This document shows positions 54,150-64,000 of a stretch of 64,000 bases of DNA, piece after piece. The notes under the pieces were generated by a model. That model saw only the letters and a program-made list of their open reading frames with translations. It was not told the origin of the DNA and did not search any database. Position 1 is the first letter of the stretch. Each line of letters begins with the position of its first letter. Origin of the DNA: Rhyacophila brunnea (taxonomy: Eukaryota > Arthropoda > Insecta > Trichoptera > Rhyacophilidae); NCBI GenBank assembly GCA_022495005.1, contig JAGYXB010001329.1, forward strand, positions 1,054,001-1,118,000, given 5' to 3'. The translations under genes and the position numbers were made by a program.

Positions 54150-57100
54150 ATGGATTCTGTCAAACTATGCTCAAAAGATTCACAAGTTTTTGATCCATTG
54201 CTTTCCACATACAAACTGTATATGTTATTTGGAATATTTCCTTTGGTACATAATGAAAACGGATTCAAGGAAGTCGGTAAAAAATACAAAACAATCATTG
54301 TATTGTTATGCTGTATATCTTTCGGATGTCTAATATTCGCTATGGATTATAACTACAGACACAATAAAACGTATTGTTCAAACAAAGATATATGGATGGA
54401 CTTGGGAAATTGCATCACGTTATTGAGCACGCTCTGCGGAATAACAATTTGGATAATGTCTGCGTTTTTTAACGCAAAGGAAACCAAGAAAATGTTATAC
54501 AATTATGAATTTATCATAAAACGTTTAAACTTCGACAATTCATCGCATTGCAGATATTTGTATCGCAAGATATATATATGTCATCTAATCATGTTGGTGT
54601 TGATGATTTTGCACGTATTTTATGACGCATACTCCTGGAAAGAAACTTGGCATGACAAATTTGTTTATACATTTGGAATAGTGATGAATTTAATGGTGTT
54701 AAAATATACAACGGAGATCTATCTAGTGATTGATGTTTTCAAATATGTAATATACAAAATCAAAGGAAGACCTTTGAAACACACTGAAGAAAGCTCCGAT
54801 ACATTATTATCTGATCTGGATACCATGATGGAATTGTATACAAAATTGGCTGACAATGTCAACATTTCGAATTACTTCATAAATTTGCCGGTAACAGTTT
54901 TTTTTAATTAATTACCTATTTTATTATTTTATTTTCATGGGAGATCACCGCAACGCCGACAATAGTCAGTCTCCGCCACTGAATTGTCAGTCACCATCGT
55001 ATGGTAGTGCTAGTTAGATGATGGACGACTAATGGATGATAATTTTCATTTCCATATTTCATTCAGAACCGTATTACTAACATTAATTTTAAAATATGAA
55101 AGAATCATTATATTCTACAAATAGTTTACCATATTGGATTCGAAGTTTGAGCTAACTAGCACTACAATCGAAATTCACAATTTCGTGCCGCGGCCTGAGT
55201 ATAGTAGGCTATGGATCACCGGTGGCCTTCAGTCCCATTTGATAGTAAATTGAATAAAATTAATAATTCCTCAGAGACCCTACTTCTACTGCACTAAAAT
55301 GATAATATTAAAATAAGACAACACAAATGTATTATTAATTATTAAATAGGAATAATACGATTATTATGACAGTTCTTGCAAGGGAACACAAGAATAATGG
55401 GAAGTGCGTTACCTTCTAGGTGTGGTTGTGAGTAGGTACGATTCTCGAGTGTGGATATATATGTCATAAATTCAAATTGCCTGAAAATGAGTTTGAATGT
55501 TCGAAAGTAGTGATGAAAAAAAAACATCAAAAAGTGTACTTTAAAATATTTATTTATCAATGGCTATAATAAAGTTAACGAGGAGTATTAGCAATCAGAT
55601 GTTTTCTTTATAAACTTGTCAAGAGATAGTTGAATACCACCATTTTACGTATTTGAGAAGGTGACGGGGAGCTGAGAGAGGAGCAACTGTATGGAAGCGC
55701 ACAGTTTTTGCATTATCAACAAAAATCTAAATTTTAAGAAATGTACGAAATAGCGAATTGTGCGAAAGTCGAGGGGCCTGTATGTTATTTTCAATATGTA
55801 CGTATGTATCATAATATGCATTAAAGTTTGTCACGTAAACGAAACGTGCATTCAATATTGGTGATATTTGAGGACATTCAATTGGTTTTTTTACGTTTAA
55901 CGATTTGCCCCATTAAGTGATGAATCGCATTTCAATCTAATTAATATGTTCTGTGGTTCTAGCAATTCTTGTATGGTCATGGACAAATAAATTTCGAATC
56001 TCTCTCACCATGATTGGGACAATAACTGACAACACATCACTGAAAATTTTTCATAATACACATACTATTATTATACTTCATAAAGTTGTTTGCATTCTTA
56101 GTAAGGAGCAGGGTAACATATTAAAATGATTACTTTTTATATGATTTACTATTTGCATATTTTTATATAAACTAGCAAAACCAATGATTGCCAACTGTTC
56201 TGATAGGTCTTGCAGGCTGTATCGGACGAAATCACAATTATTGTGAATCTTAATGCGTGATTCTAAAAAAAAATGACCTATTAATTGATCGTATTATTAA
56301 AATTGATTTTTATATAACAGTATTTTGTTAGTGGAATGCTTATTTCCCTATTTTTCAAAAGATACAATAATTAACGATGTTACAGTCAATGATCTATTTA
56401 GGAAAAATAATGTTAATATTATATTAAGAAATCTGTTCTATTAATGAATACTACTTATTCTCTGTGCAGGATCATGACAAAATAGTATGGCTGATGTAAT
56501 GTTTTCTTAATTTCAGATGATCCTCGGAATGACAAACTTGTTTCTAACATTCTTAGTATATGTGGGGCTGATAATACGTCCTGCTGAATCATTTTCTCTT
56601 AAGAACTATGTGAGTATTGTCTGTAATTGATTATAAAACAATTAACTTAAATCATAAGGCCTGTCAATTTATCAAAAAATATAATAATTGTAAATGCTTG
56701 CACTGTGGGGTCTTGTGCAGTGTAGTTGCGTCACTACTCTGCATTCAATCAACTTAGTCGCATGGAAGTCACCACTGTATTCTGTGAAGACTAAATGAGG
56801 GTTGTTCAAAACGTGCGTACTAAATGGAAAGAAATACAGGATGTAAGCTTGTGCTCGCTCTATGCTCCGAGATTAGAGCGACAGAGATAAGTTAATAGTT
56901 ATACCTACATTATGAATGCTTCGGTATGGTCCCTTATGATAAAGGCCAGTGGTCTAGTGCTAAATTAAATAGTGAAGGTTCCTTTTTTTTTAAATCATAA
57001 TTACCCCCCCCCCCTCCCCTAAAGCACATTGTTCAATATTCCGACTGAGAGATAATGACGATTTCATAATAGCGATAAGGACTATCAATAAAAAAAATTA

Positions 57101-58139
57101 AAACAACAGGATGCTAAAGATCAAATTTCACTGCACTAAATAAAACAGCCAATACATTTTTCCATACTCAATCACTTTGGAATTGAACTGACTAATCGTT
57201 TCTCAGTTTATTCACATGTTAAAAAAGACATGATTTTCAAAATATAATATGAATCAAAATTATTATGTGTAACATAATACCGATGAGAACTGGCTGGAGA
57301 AATGCTGGAGAGTGCTCTGGCTTGAAAAAAGTTCCAGTGCACTCCGACCCCACTACACCACTGATAAAGGCTGAATGACCATTTTCGCGGTGCTGGTATA
57401 GCATGTTACATGAATGAAAAATCAGTATCTTCGGAGAATGGTGAGTCTGGAGGTGAATTATCATGGTAATCCAGAGGTAGTTTCGAGTACACATAAATTT
57501 GTAATAATTCAGATGCGTGGTTGGCATGCATTTATGATACCATAATACGGTCGTCCATTTGCGTCTCAAACATGTTCCTGAGTAGGATGTGAAAGTGAGT
57601 GAGAAGCGTAGGTGTAAACAAAAAAAAAGGTTCAGGGAATAGCACAATAGCATGACACAGCGTTCAACGTGTATCACTGCTTACCTTCAAATGAATAACA
57701 TTTTTAATTTTTGTTTCAGAGTATCAACTCCATAGTGGCTTTGGTTTTTTGGACCATCCGTGAATTGTCTTATCTCTACATAGTAATTTACATAAGCGAG
57801 AAACTAAGAGCTAAAGTATTTGAACTGAATTGTCTTCTCGATAAACTAACGATTAGTCCAAACTCAGGTAAGAAAAATTTGAGATTAATTCAATCACAAC
57901 AAATATAATATGTTATATTTAATAGGTATTTTTCATTTGAAACTACAAAATTATATACTTAATCAAAATTTGTTTCAGATCTCACCGTTAGAAAAAAACT
58001 CATGCAGTTCAAAAAGGTGATGTTTAATCAAAGAATACATATCACCATTTGCAACATGTTCTCTTTGGATAAAAAGTTTGTTTATGCTTTTGTAAGTGCC
58101 CTTGCCTCATATACTATTATAATGATACAATTGGGTTAA
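54150..58139 (+). CDS. gustatory-receptor-like gene 3 (7tm_7 family), four exons
   Basis: Exons: 54150-54890, 56517-56609, 57720-57867, 57979-58139; phases 0, 0, 1; predicted 380 aa. N-terminus 'LLSTYKLYMLFGIFPLVHN', shared 'WIMSAFFNAKETKKMLYNYE' and 'GIVMNLMVLKYTTEIYLVID', C-terminus 'SYTIIMIQLG'. Exon 2 is 31 codons here and 30 in the other two genes; exons 3 (148 bp) and 4 (161 bp) are the same length in all three. No lesion is visible. A possible AATAAA lies near 58246-58254. Function as a taste receptor is inferred from the family. Confidence 0.85.
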
Positions 58140-58412
58140 ATATTTTATATTGCAATGATAATTTGTTTTTACTACTTATGTAGAAAATACAGGAGATAAT
58201 ATATTGTTAGTCAATATGTTTAGATCAATGTTTAGGTATTTAAAACTAAATAAATAAATTATGATTTAGATATTTAGATTGAAATATAATATGTAAGATT
58301 CAAATATAAATTTTACATGACTCTATTATAAGATAATATGTATGATTTATTATTGTAGATATGTATAAAATATCCAATTGTTAAATCATGTAGGTTTACT
58401 GTATAGTGTAGA

Positions 58413-58694
58413 TATAGCGCCTGTACACGTGCATGGATTTACTGGCAACAATAGCATATAAATTAATCAATAATAATTGTTTTAACACAAAAGTGTTGAC
58501 TGTCTCGCCAATCTTATTCTTCAAGCACAAGTAAACGTGTTTGTTGACGTTGTGTGGTGCTATTTGACGGTTTCTCGCTTATGCCTGAAGAATGAGATTA
58601 GCGAGACAGTCAGCACAGTAAACACTTATTATCGCGATAGTTGAATTTACACACTATTAGCGCCAGTAAATCCATGCACGTGTAAACGGGCTAT
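58413..58694. mobile_element. foldback MITE, family C, copy 4
   Basis: Ends ATAGCGCCTGTACACGTGCA and TGCACGTGTAAACGGGCTAT are near-perfect inverted repeats. At about 282 bp it is the shortest and cleanest copy of family C, and is almost a complete palindrome. It lies just downstream of receptor gene 3. Confidence 0.75.
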
Positions 58695-59087
58695 GGTGGA
58701 GAATGATAGACCTTTACTAAAGGAGGACGAGAAAGTGCTGGATATCTTTGAATGAAAAATAATGAAGAAGACATGGTGAAGAAGGTACAACCAAAAACTC
58801 TATGGATTATACGGTAGTCACTTTATCGTCTCACATAATAAAGTGGAATAAATTCATTGGACAGTCAATATCTCAACAATGGAAGATACTGAACCACTCA
58901 ATAGGCACATATTGTTTCAATAAGCCAGGGGAGAAATGGGTTAGTGTGCAGAATGCGACAGCATTTATGCATGACTAAGGCTGTAGAGGAGGCTTCCGGC
59001 AGATATACAAGATGTTTTCTGAAAGCAATCAAGACTCAAAGTGGATCATAGTGTAGGATAATAATTTTGATGTTTTATTGTCGATGA

Positions 59088-59590
59088 TGTCTTGGGTGGG
59101 GATAGGCTGGATCTGACAAAAATAGTGCACACTAAACTTTGTCAGTCATATTTATTGGTTTTCATTGAACTAAGAACTACACCCACGGTGGCTGTGCGGC
59201 TTAAGCGTTGGGCTATCACGCCGTGGGTCTCAGGTTCGAATCCTGGGTCTGACAAGTACACATATTGTTTTTCAATTTGTGTGTGAGTCAGGGTATGGAC
59301 CTAATAGGTTGAGCAAGTGGCTGACATCCATTTCTCGTAAAAATCAAAAATCTGTTAATACAAACCTCTACTCTGTGGAGGCCCATATGATCCTATTAGG
59401 ATCGGACATGGTCGGAAGAATACAAATTGCAGATGTTGCTGGTTAGTTTTTAAAATTCACATAAACCTTGTGTGTATGATTTAATGGCATAATTTTAAAT
59501 ATTATATAGAGGAATATTTATGGCTTGGTTTACGCAGGGTTTAATTGAATATGGCGGATCTTAACAGCCTACCTCCACCCTTCACCACTG
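59088..59590. mobile_element. hAT-type MITE, family A, with SINE insertion
   Basis: Left part 'gggtggggataggctggatc' and right end ...CCACCCTTCACCACTG (59590). The body is split by a SINE at 59181-59418, directly after 'cattgaactaagaactac' and resuming at 'gaatacaaattgcagatg'. Confidence 0.6.
59181..59418 (+). mobile_element. tRNA-derived SINE, copy 5
   Basis: Head 'acccacggtggctgtgcggc' with B-box GGTTCGAATCC (near 59232), body and 3' end 'cctattaggatcggacatgg' as in copy 1. It is very close to copy 1 by eye, so this subfamily is probably young. The flanking AAGAACTAC / AAGAATAC pair is a likely imperfect target duplication. Confidence 0.78.
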
Positions 59591-59664
59591 GTGTGCGGTG
59601 GTATAAATTTAGGAGTGATGAGAAGATAAGAGAGCGCATCAAGCAGCCTCTATACTCTCATTAT

Positions 59665-59895
59665 ACTTAGAGTGAAAGGTAACGTTGGACCTGGCTTCTC
59701 GGCCACGTGGTACAGATACCTCAAGAGAATGTCAACCTGGCCCACTTGTTCTTCAAATCAACTGGATTCCGGCGTACTGGAAGGACGTTAAATACCATCC
59801 ACAGAGTGTATACAATGGAGGTATGGGACGCTGGTATGAACTGGAAAGTTGCAATAAGACTGGCAATGGACAGGGATTCTAGGAGGCGCCATCTA
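59665..59895 (+). mobile_element. RTE-type LINE 3' fragment
   Basis: Plus-strand frames show 'LLGHVVQIPQEN', 'GFRRTGRTLN' and 'AIRLAMDRDSRRR', a degenerate form of the RTE C-terminal signature (GHV-RM, G-R--GRP, A-DR--WR), with frame changes. 5'-truncated. Confidence 0.55.
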
Positions 59896-61079
59896 GTGTC
59901 AATATCGTCGTGTCTTTCTCAAACACCGGTTGCCAATATTAACAAAATTTAATAAACACTTCAGTAGCATTTCTTTTTTACCATGTCTGATCCTAATAAG
60001 AGTGGCATTTTAAAAGATTGGAACAGAAAGAAATCATTCAACTTATTTGAGATATTCAGTTTTAACTATCAACACTATGACACAATTCAATTTTGTATAC
60101 ATTTAACATAATAATATGAAGACATGTCTTCAATTTCTGCATTCAAACAATCAAATTGGGTTGCATAAAAGCATTACAACTCGAATGTGGTAGATCCAAC
60201 CATAAATTAAATGCTATTGTTTCAGTTGAGTTACCCATAGTATAATCACATAACATGGTACTGTGGACGTATGGGTGAATTTTAAAACTATATTAGTCAG
60301 TATGTAATACAATTTTGTCTGTAAACAACCATCTTAATAACCAACGATTACAATATTATGTAAATATTATAAAATACAGGTTATTTACAAAAAAAAAAAC
60401 AGGTCATTAATGATAATGTTATTGTTATTGTCATATAAAAATATTAATATGTTTAATAATACATGGAGTTATGTTAATTATAAAGTATAATATCAAAATT
60501 GGCAATTATTAGCTCGTTCAGATGGCGCTTGTCTCGCCACGCGAGTATCTGCGATAATCTGCAAGTGCATGTGGACGGCTCAATGAGGTCATCTGCACCT
60601 GGAAAGCGAACAAGTTGTTTCGCACGAGTCAAATTGCGCCATCTGGGAGAGCTCTAAGATGACGAAAGCTTGGATTTTGATTGTCTGTTGCGGATACATT
60701 CACTCCATGCTTTCCATTATTACTTCATATCATGAATGTACATTGAATACGGCTCAGATTAATGATCTGTAAAAATCTGGTGTCACAAAGATTGAGAATA
60801 TCTGTGCATCTCTACCAATAAAATCTGTGGTCATCGGTCAATTTATGATAAGTAAGTGAGAAAGTGGTAATTTTAAGATACAATATTACCAAGTGTCATG
60901 AGTTCTTTCATTTGGTCAAACCAAACTATTGAAAGAATTATAGTATTTTTGACAGATAGTTTTAAGAAATATATCTCAATTTATAGGGAGATATTCAAGA
61001 ACTTCAAACTTTTAAATGAAAAATATTAGTATTGGACTTATCATAATCATTCTCTGTATAATTTAAATGGACTAAGTAT
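59896..61079. other. intergenic DNA with a small inverted repeat
   Basis: No gene recognised. A remnant of the SINE 3' end ('accatgtctgatcctaataag') lies at about 59980. A short MITE-like pair AGATGGCGC / GCGCCATCT occurs at 60520 and 60636. Confidence 0.4.
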
Positions 61080-61318
61080 TTATAATATTTCAATATTCAT
61101 ATATTTAAACATCATATGTTTAGGAGGTCTATGATTATGCACCAAATTGCTTGAACAGATGAAATTTTTGGTGTCTACGAGAACGCAGGCTTTGCAATTT
61201 GTCTGCGAACCATATGAGCAGCGCCATCTTTGATTGCCGTTCCCATGCTGAATTTGAAGACTGAACGTGTATTTCTGCAATACTAATAAATTCTTTCCCT
61301 TCCGTTTAACGTAAAAAG
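61080..61318 (-). CDS. mod(mdg4): FLYWCH zinc-finger terminal exon, cassette 10
   Basis: The acceptor TTTATCTTCCAG ends at 61319; CT precedes FYVKRKGKNLLVLQKYTF, then NQRWRCS, NCKACVL, LVHNHRP and a 14-residue tail to a stop at 61080-61082. All four ligands are present. It is divergent from the central subfamily (QKYTFSLQ instead of N-YTY--Q), like the cassettes at 47 and 5842. It lies beyond the receptor cluster, so the array brackets those genes. Confidence 0.72.
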
Positions 61319-61371
61319 CTGGAAGATAAATAATTGAACTGTAAATATTTTACATATTTAATATATATTAA

Positions 61372-63485
61372 TAGGGAGCGGATTTATATGCAACAAAAAA
61401 CATGATTATATGCATGCACGTATGCACTTAAAATCAATAAAATATGCACTAAAACCAAACAAATATGCAGTTAAAAATTGTAAATACATACCCACTCTAC
61501 CCAATATTACTGACAAAAATCGAATAACTAGTTAATAATTTTTCAACATAATAGGATAGCAGAACAAAAAGACACAAACAATCAATGACATTAATATGGA
61601 CGAAGCATCTGGAAAATAAAATGACACTCACTTTGTGTCGGGTCTGCCGGATGGCGAAATTCATATTTTAATATCGGTATCCTACGCTGAAATGAACATT
61701 CTGCTTGCAAGCGATCTGGCGACACCGCTGGGTCTGCCCATACAAAATTTCCGACTGTCAGGTTTCGACTCCGCCGTTATTATTGTGTTACAAAATGCCA
61801 ATGTGCCCAGTTAAAATTGTAAAAAAAAATCTACTAAACACTCCAAGAAAGATGAGATATCACTTTTCATGTGTTAATATTATTTATTACTAATAAAATG
61901 CCATTTTAAGATATTGATGAATGTTTATTCAATGCAATTGAATGACAGAAACCATTGGACGTCTGCCTGTGATGGCTGGGCTCACTTGCGTCTAATCTCC
62001 AAGAAGTCGTAAGTAACGAGAATCTGTTTCTAACGCAATGACACTAATACGCCATTACAATAAAGGTTATATTACTATAAATTGTCGAAGCTTGTATCGC
62101 ATAATGGCAATGGATACATCTATGGTCACGTGACGTCTACCTATACATCTGTGAATGACTTTCATGTACAATTTCTCGTGCGCGCCGATATGAAGTGAGT
62201 TGTCCATTTAATATGTCATTGCAAACAATGAATATAAAGTTAATCAATTACAATTTTCAAGTTTTTTCACAAGTACAATTATTATTAATTGAAAAATAAA
62301 TGCAATGTAAACCAAACATAACTTAAAAAAACAAAAACGACACACTAAATAGTATTTTCTGTTTTTTGTCCGAAAAAAAAATACAATATTTTTTTCAATA
62401 TGCTCTGGCATTAAATTTTGTCAGTATTTTGTTTATATGCGGAAAATGACCTCTCAACGTCCACAGAGGTGATTGGGCAAACATTAAATAAAAGTGCTTG
62501 AGTTGACTTCAGGGCTCGAAATAGACCGGAACGCACCGGAGCGCCGTTCCTGCTCGTGAAATTCTAAAAGATACCATTCCGGCTCGTGACTTCTTTGAAA
62601 ATTGCGTTCCGTTTCATGTTATTGAGATAATATTGCATGTAGGTATGTAGTTTTTAATGTTGTTAGAACTGATTCGTGGGAAAAAAAATTTGCCTGCGGC
62701 GCTGACAATATGTGTATATTATTTATTAATGATTAGTCCTTCAAGATCTATGATATAATATAGACTGTTCGGACTTCACATGTGTTTACAAAAAAGGCTA
62801 AAGGGGCTACAGGTCCAGGACCATTAGTAGGTCCCAGGAACCTGAAAAATAATTTGAAATTACAAAAGAACCTTGCAGCGAAGGAATACACAAATGTACG
62901 AGCTTCTATAATTTTGAAGATAAGAGCCAAATTCTAAGACAATTGATGAAAAATAAGTGATTTTGCAAAAATAAGTAGGTACCCATTTTAAAAAAAAACT
63001 ACATTTTAATGTTGTATTGGGTAATGTGTATTAGAGCAGAGCCAAGTATAAATGAATCCCGGATTATTAGGCATATCGCCCTTATGATATCCGAAGAATA
63101 TTTAACATGATTTGATAATTTTTAATGACTATTCAGCGCTCCGGTTCGTATGATTTTCTATTTCGAGCACTGGTTGACTTCAATTTTTCTGATAAATCCA
63201 CAGCTCAGAGATGGCATTAAAAATGCAAGTGCATCTAAACTATCTACCTTCCTAACTTAGTTATATTTCGATAAAATAATTTTAAAAAACTAAAATTATA
63301 AATTCAAAAGCTCTAAAATATGCATTTATTTATGAAATATGCACTAATGTCTCAAATATGCATTTATATGCACAATAAAATCTTGTTTTTGGATTCTGTG
63401 TCTTTCAAGACAGATATCTGTGCAACTCATATAGCTGTGCATACACCCTAACAAAACATGCACTAGCATATAAATCCGGGCTCTA
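61372..63485 (-). mobile_element. hAT-like element with AATATGCA subterminal repeats
   Basis: Ends TAGGGAGCGGATTTATATGC and the inverse of TAGAGCCCGGATTTATATGC, flanked by TATATTAA / TATATTAC (8 bp, one mismatch). Words like AATATGCA recur close to both ends (61430-61475 and 63315-63370). Minus-strand remnants near 62500-62400 read 'CPITSVDVERSFSAYK', the hAT dimerisation motif. A second hAT is nested at 62510-63172. The transposase is broken. Confidence 0.75.
62510..63172. mobile_element. nested hAT-type MITE with 8-bp TSD
   Basis: Ends CAGGGCTCGAAATAGACC and ...TTTCTATTTCGAGCACTG, flanked by the exact duplication GTTGACTT (62502-62509 and 63173-63180). 663 bp. It interrupts the transposase remnant of the surrounding hAT-like element. 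Confidence 0.85.
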
Positions 63486-63544
63486 TATATTACAATATAG
63501 TAAAAGTGTGAGTATATTAATTTGGAAAGGTATACATGAATAAT

Positions 63545-63600
63545 ATAATATATAAAAATCAATAAAGTCATTAGATAATTAGACAAAAATTTCTTTTCAA
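63545..63600 (+). promoter_or_regulatory. third copy of the receptor upstream word
   Basis: 'aatcaataaagtcattagat' at 63558-63577 matches the block upstream of receptor genes 2 and 3 over about 20 bases, in AT-rich context. This could be the start of another duplicated receptor unit to the right, or chance. Confidence 0.3.
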
Positions 63601-63699
63601 TGACAACCATTTACCTGCTATGACTTTTCCAAATTCCCATTGAGAAATGCTACCATTTATAATTATTGTTGAAGTTGATTGTGTTGCATCAGAATATTA

Positions 63700-64000
63700 T
63701 TTTAAGGGCGGACATGCTCAGCGTAGGTCAAAATGGAGCTCTTATTGTATTTTCAAAGCATGATCCTTGCCATTCCTTAAACGTTGTAGATAATCTATTT
63801 ATATAATTTTGAAGCCTCAATATCCTTTATATTTATTTTAAACATTTTATGACTGCATAAAGTATTTTTATTACATAAAATGGTATTTTTTTAAACCTCT
63901 CGCTCTAATGTTTTAGAATATAGTCATATTTCAGTACATGCATGTGCAGTGGTGTTAAGATTTTTCACATTTATTAATTTTTAAACGCATTTATAAAACC
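63700..64000. repeat. family D repeat, copy 2, cut by the window end
   Basis: Starts 'gcggacatgctcagcgtagg' and follows 36950-37260 nearly base for base up to the end of the window. It is presumed to continue. Confidence 0.65.

Noticed and set aside
57237..57677. 146-aa minus-strand frame
   Set aside because: It lies within intron 2 of receptor gene 3, antisense, with no recognisable domain.

Overview
The window is AT-rich eukaryotic DNA, almost certainly from an insect. The evidence is split genes with GT/AG introns, an insect-type gustatory receptor family, an array of FLYWCH zinc-finger exons of the modifier-of-mdg4 type, and a dense set of insect transposons (mariner, hAT, pogo/Tigger-like, piggyBac-like, Helitron, RTE-like and jockey/R1-like LINEs, a tRNA-derived SINE). 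I cannot assign the order of insect from the sequence. There are no bacterial-style operons, CRISPR arrays or rRNA genes.

Minus strand, 47 to 61318: ten intact FLYWCH zinc-finger exons and one decayed one lie one after another on the same strand. Each intact exon starts at an AG acceptor, has two bases before the first whole codon, and ends in its own stop codon. This is the signature of mutually exclusive alternative 3'-terminal exons that all join one shared 5' part. The best match is a mod(mdg4)-like locus; in Drosophila that gene joins a shared BTB part to variable FLYWCH ends, partly by trans-splicing. No BTB exon is visible here, so the shared exons must lie outside the window. A BED-finger exon at 8509-8726 has the same strand, phase and terminal-exon layout and may be a non-FLYWCH alternative end of the same gene. 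Exons between 14.7 and 35.9 kb form one recently expanded subfamily whose 3' flanks, with the poly(A) signal, are partly conserved as well.

Plus strand, 38.8 to 58.1 kb: three tandem four-exon gustatory-receptor-like genes (7tm_7 family), all with open reading frames of about 364-387 aa and identical intron phases (0, 0, 1). They sit in the 25-kb gap between two FLYWCH exons on the opposite strand. Genes 2 and 3 share upstream sequence blocks, and a similar block recurs near 63.56 kb, which hints at a further copy beyond the window.

Everything else is mostly mobile DNA. Clear elements include a mariner with complete ends (28098-29398), hAT-type elements with 8-bp target duplications (33219-34016, 47523-48296, 51254-52079, 53258-53817, 62510-63172), pogo-like MITEs (1807-2513, 45419-45773), a piggyBac-like MITE (33600-33713), a decayed Helitron (18526-20939), a 36-bp-TIR element carrying a broken DUF7869-type ORF (10598-12273), a broken tyrosine-recombinase-like gene interrupted by an RTE fragment (12583-14400), a 387-bp palindrome with tRNA-like arms (27039-27425), and five copies of one tRNA-derived SINE. 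Several elements are nested within others.
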